A stretch of 64,000 bases of DNA, from contig JAQQAR010000010.1 of NCBI GenBank assembly GCA_028532765.1, forward strand, positions 1 through 64,000. The letters run 5' to 3'. Shown here one piece after another: positions 61,878 through 64,000 of this stretch. Position numbers and translations under genes: made by a program. How positions within the stretch are numbered: the first letter of the stretch is position 1; each line of letters opens with the position of its first letter. This stretch comes from Sphaerochaetaceae bacterium. GTDB taxonomy: Bacteria; Spirochaetota; Spirochaetia; Sphaerochaetales; Sphaerochaetaceae. The notes beneath the pieces were generated by a model. The model made no database searches, was not told where the DNA came from, and saw only the letters and a program-made list of their open reading frames with translations.

Positions 61878-61950
61878 TGATCTGTAACAGCATAAACTTA
61901 TAACTAGGCTTTGAGCGGAAAGGAAGCGAAGATTTACATGTTACAGATCA
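61878..61950. repeat. Perfect 12-bp inverted repeat between converging genes
   Basis: TGATCTGTAACA (61878-61889) and TGTTACAGATCA (61939-61950) are exact reverse complements separated by 49 bases. The right arm contains the stop codon of the patatin-type gene. It may be a bidirectional terminator or a remnant of a small repeat element. Confidence 0.7.
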
Positions 61951-63993
61951 GAACACCATGTTGAAATAGAAGCCCCAAACCAGGGTATTCACCTTCTGAT
62001 CCCAGCCTCCATAGATGGTCAACGGCAGTGAACGGATTCCCAACAGGGAGATATCAGTGTGCAGTTCCAAGCCAAGGGAGAGATAGGGGGCAAAGGTATT
62101 CCGGTTCCAGAGCAAATCCGTATAGATGGCAACAGAGCTGTTATTGAAGATGAACATCTCTGCCATCGTGGGGTCGAATCCACTCGGCCGGTACCCTATC
62201 GATATCCCCAATCCAACCAGATGATTCGCTGGATTACTGCTGACTGTCAGGTCATGCCCCTGGCTCTTGATCTGTGAGTCAGTGGTTCTGAACCCATCCG
62301 AGAAAAAGAATGGGACATCCCCTTGTCCATCCAGTGCAAATCGACCAAAGGTATTGACGGATGCAAACAGGTCAAGGTTCTGGTTAAGGATCTCCGTTGT
62401 TCCACGAGCTGCCACAAACGAGCGTACTTCAGAGAAATCTCCCAACATTTGAAAAGAGAGGGAGAGTGATGAATCATTGAATGCCCAGACATCTTCATTC
62501 GCCGGATACAAACTTCCCTTTGCAACGATAGAGTAAAGGAAGGTATGACCGTCAAAGAAATCGACATGGTCACTATCCTCAAAGTTGTTTATCTGTTCAT
62601 AGGATTGCAACAAGCTGATTCTCAGTTTTTCATCAAAGGCAAAGATTCTTCCTTCCAGGTCAACTCCACTGGATACAATTGGTGCCACGTTCGCAATATC
62701 GAACATAAAGGAGCTGTAGAGGGAGAGCCGTAAATGCTTCAGGAAGGTGTAGTCAAACTGTGCGCGAATTGCTGGAGCAGTAGAAAACCGGTCATTGCTG
62801 CGGAAGTCGAAGGAGTATCCAGGATTGACGCTTACCGATATATCATCCTTCCTATAGATGAACTTCAAACCTATGGTGGAATCATCCTTGAGGGCAGAAG
62901 GATCTGCCTTGAGGTAATCACTATCCAAGCCCAATCCAAACAGTTTGGAAGGAATATTCAAGGGAACATGCTGGTAGAGATCATAGATGTTGGAGCTCTC
63001 TTCTATCTTCAACGCCATGTCATTGCGTTTTTCCGAGAGCTCGGGAGAAACCGAATTCTTATGCAAGTTGGACAATTGCTCCTGGCGTTCACTTGCTGAG
63101 CGATACCCTTGTTCAACCAGATATTCTACGCGGTCGAACTCCATGAACGACACATCCTCTACTGCACAACGAATCCAGACAACATCTGGGAGGGCCTGCT
63201 TGAGCTCTTCCACTCCCTTTCTTCTCTTTCCAATATCGATGGAAACATTAAGCACTGTCAAAGGATTCTTAAGATTCAGGGTATCTATATCGTAGAAAGT
63301 AGTTGAGACAATGACAGAATCTGCATACGTGTAGGCCAAATCAACAGGGGCGAGATTGGTAATACCTCCATCTATCAATAAGTGCCCCCGATATTCAACG
63401 GGTGGGAAATACACAGGAAGGGCATAGCTTGCCTGCAGTACTGTGAAAAAATCGCCTTCACTGATGGTAATCTGTCGCTTTGTTACAAGGTCCTCTGTCA
63501 CCACAATGATAGGTATGGGGAGCGTTTCAAGCTGTAGGTCCGAGCCAACGATCGAGGCAACCTTTGCCAGGAAACGGGAAGAGTCTAGCATACCACCGCT
63601 CACAGGAAGGGTAAGGTCAAACATACTCTGGAGATTGATCGAAGTTACACTTTCAAGAATCTGGTCAGGGGAAAGCCCTGCTGCATAGAGGAGCCCTACA
63701 ATGCTGCCCATTGAGTTGCTTATGATGAAATCAGGGACAATATCCTGCTCTTCCAAGTACTTCAGAACCCCGATATGGGCAAAAGCTCGTGCTGAACCAC
63801 CGCTTAGTACGAGCCCGACAGGAGAGCGTTCTCCTTGTGTGCGTGCAAGTATCCGCTCCCTGAACATGGCATCCCCGTAGGAGATGGGTACATCAGAGAG
63901 AAGAATATCATCAGCTTCATCAGCAGCCGCAAGGCTTGAAAGCGCCATACAGATCAGCAAAGCCATTATCAGCAACTTCTTGAAAGTCTTCAC
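61948..63993 (-). CDS. Patatin-like phospholipase fused to outer-membrane barrel (PlpD-like)
   Basis: Exported protein of 681 residues resembling type Vd autotransporter-like patatins. Signal peptide 1-24. The patatin domain has the oxyanion loop LSGGSARAFAHIG (63-75), nucleophile Ser94 and catalytic Asp208 (DGGITNL). The nucleophile elbow reads SNSMG instead of G-x-S-x-G, so the first Gly is Ser and the Thr is Asn; activity is likely but uncertain. The C-terminal half (about 330-681) is a barrel ending FNMVF. It starts with GTG 63991-63993 at the window edge, so upstream signals are only partly visible. Confidence 0.85.
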   Translation of the reverse strand: MKTFKKLLIMALLICMALSSLAAADEADDILLSDVPISYGDAMFRERILARTQGERSPVGLVLSGGSARAFAHIGVLKYLEEQDIVPDFIISNSMGSIVGLLYAAGLSPDQILESVTSINLQSMFDLTLPVSGGMLDSSRFLAKVASIVGSDLQLETLPIPIIVVTEDLVTKRQITISEGDFFTVLQASYALPVYFPPVEYRGHLLIDGGITNLAPVDLAYTYADSVIVSTTFYDIDTLNLKNPLTVLNVSIDIGKRRKGVEELKQALPDVVWIRCAVEDVSFMEFDRVEYLVEQGYRSASERQEQLSNLHKNSVSPELSEKRNDMALKIEESSNIYDLYQHVPLNIPSKLFGLGLDSDYLKADPSALKDDSTIGLKFIYRKDDISVSVNPGYSFDFRSNDRFSTAPAIRAQFDYTFLKHLRLSLYSSFMFDIANVAPIVSSGVDLEGRIFAFDEKLRISLLQSYEQINNFEDSDHVDFFDGHTFLYSIVAKGSLYPANEDVWAFNDSSLSLSFQMLGDFSEVRSFVAARGTTEILNQNLDLFASVNTFGRFALDGQGDVPFFFSDGFRTTDSQIKSQGHDLTVSSNPANHLVGLGISIGYRPSGFDPTMAEMFIFNNSSVAIYTDLLWNRNTFAPYLSLGLELHTDISLLGIRSLPLTIYGGWDQKVNTLVWGFYFNMVF

Positions 63994-64000
63994 GATTTCC

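Noticed and set aside
1..64000. Prophage, transposon or CRISPR content
   Set aside because: No integrase, transposase, phage structural gene or regularly spaced repeat was seen.

Overview
The window looks like chromosomal DNA of a free-living, fermentative spirochaete, most likely Sphaerochaeta or a close relative. This is judged from protein style, not from a database search. The clues are a moderate base composition, a double-membrane envelope (several signal-peptide proteins that look like outer-membrane barrels and end in Phe), solute-binding proteins whose signal peptides end in FAQGGKE- or FAAGTKE-like motifs instead of a lipobox, many sugar and peptide-type uptake genes, and a pentose (xylose) pathway. 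I see no phage, insertion sequence, CRISPR array or rRNA; one tRNA-Pro(CGG) is present.

Layout. 1-1238: ilvN and the start of ilvC (minus strand), preceded by a Leu/Ile/Val-rich leader peptide that looks like an attenuator. 1401-7934: a YesM/YesN-type two-component system facing a sugar ABC transporter and a HAD phosphatase. 8087-10938: iron uptake (DtxR-type regulator divergent from feoA-feoB-Cys-rich peptide). 11040-15815: polar amino-acid ABC transporter, then on the other strand a D-aminoacylase with an HTH/degenerate-Fic regulator. 15979-18057: an FAD oxidoreductase and an esterase. 18137-26404: a nucleoside salvage island (NCS2 permease, nucleoside hydrolase, nitroreductase, deoD and a complete BMP/PnrABCD-type nucleoside ABC transporter). 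26494-33417: HAD phosphatase, tRNA-Pro, PpiD-like periplasmic foldase, metallophosphoesterase, DUF2804 protein and DEAD-box helicase. 33505-39483: RND exporter, two lipid-type glycosyltransferases and an orphan PTS EIIC.

39560-50011 is a minus-strand cell-surface polysaccharide/outer-membrane locus: a POTRA-like barrel, two Wzi-like barrels, GT2 and GT8 glycosyltransferases, a WcaJ-type initiating transferase and a small secreted protein. 50106-53294 holds a TrpR-type repressor, a ferritin/VIT1 iron exporter, an aldo/keto reductase and an AEC carrier. 53291-58570 is pentose metabolism: xylA, xylB, a divergent AraC regulator and ribokinase, with a small strongly promoted secreted protein between. 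58579-63993 carries cardiolipin synthase, queH, a TPR protein and a patatin-barrel protein that runs to the window edge.

The most interesting signals are: (i) the branched-chain leader peptide upstream of ilvN; (ii) a recurring promoter layout in which the -10 hexamer ends 6-7 bases before the start codon and no ribosome-binding site is present, implying leaderless mRNAs for at least seven genes; (iii) a compact Wzi/WcaJ surface-glycan locus; (iv) a degenerate Fic-domain regulator; (v) a tiny secreted protein behind the best promoter in the window; and (vi) repeated tail-to-tail gene overlaps, one of 87 bp.
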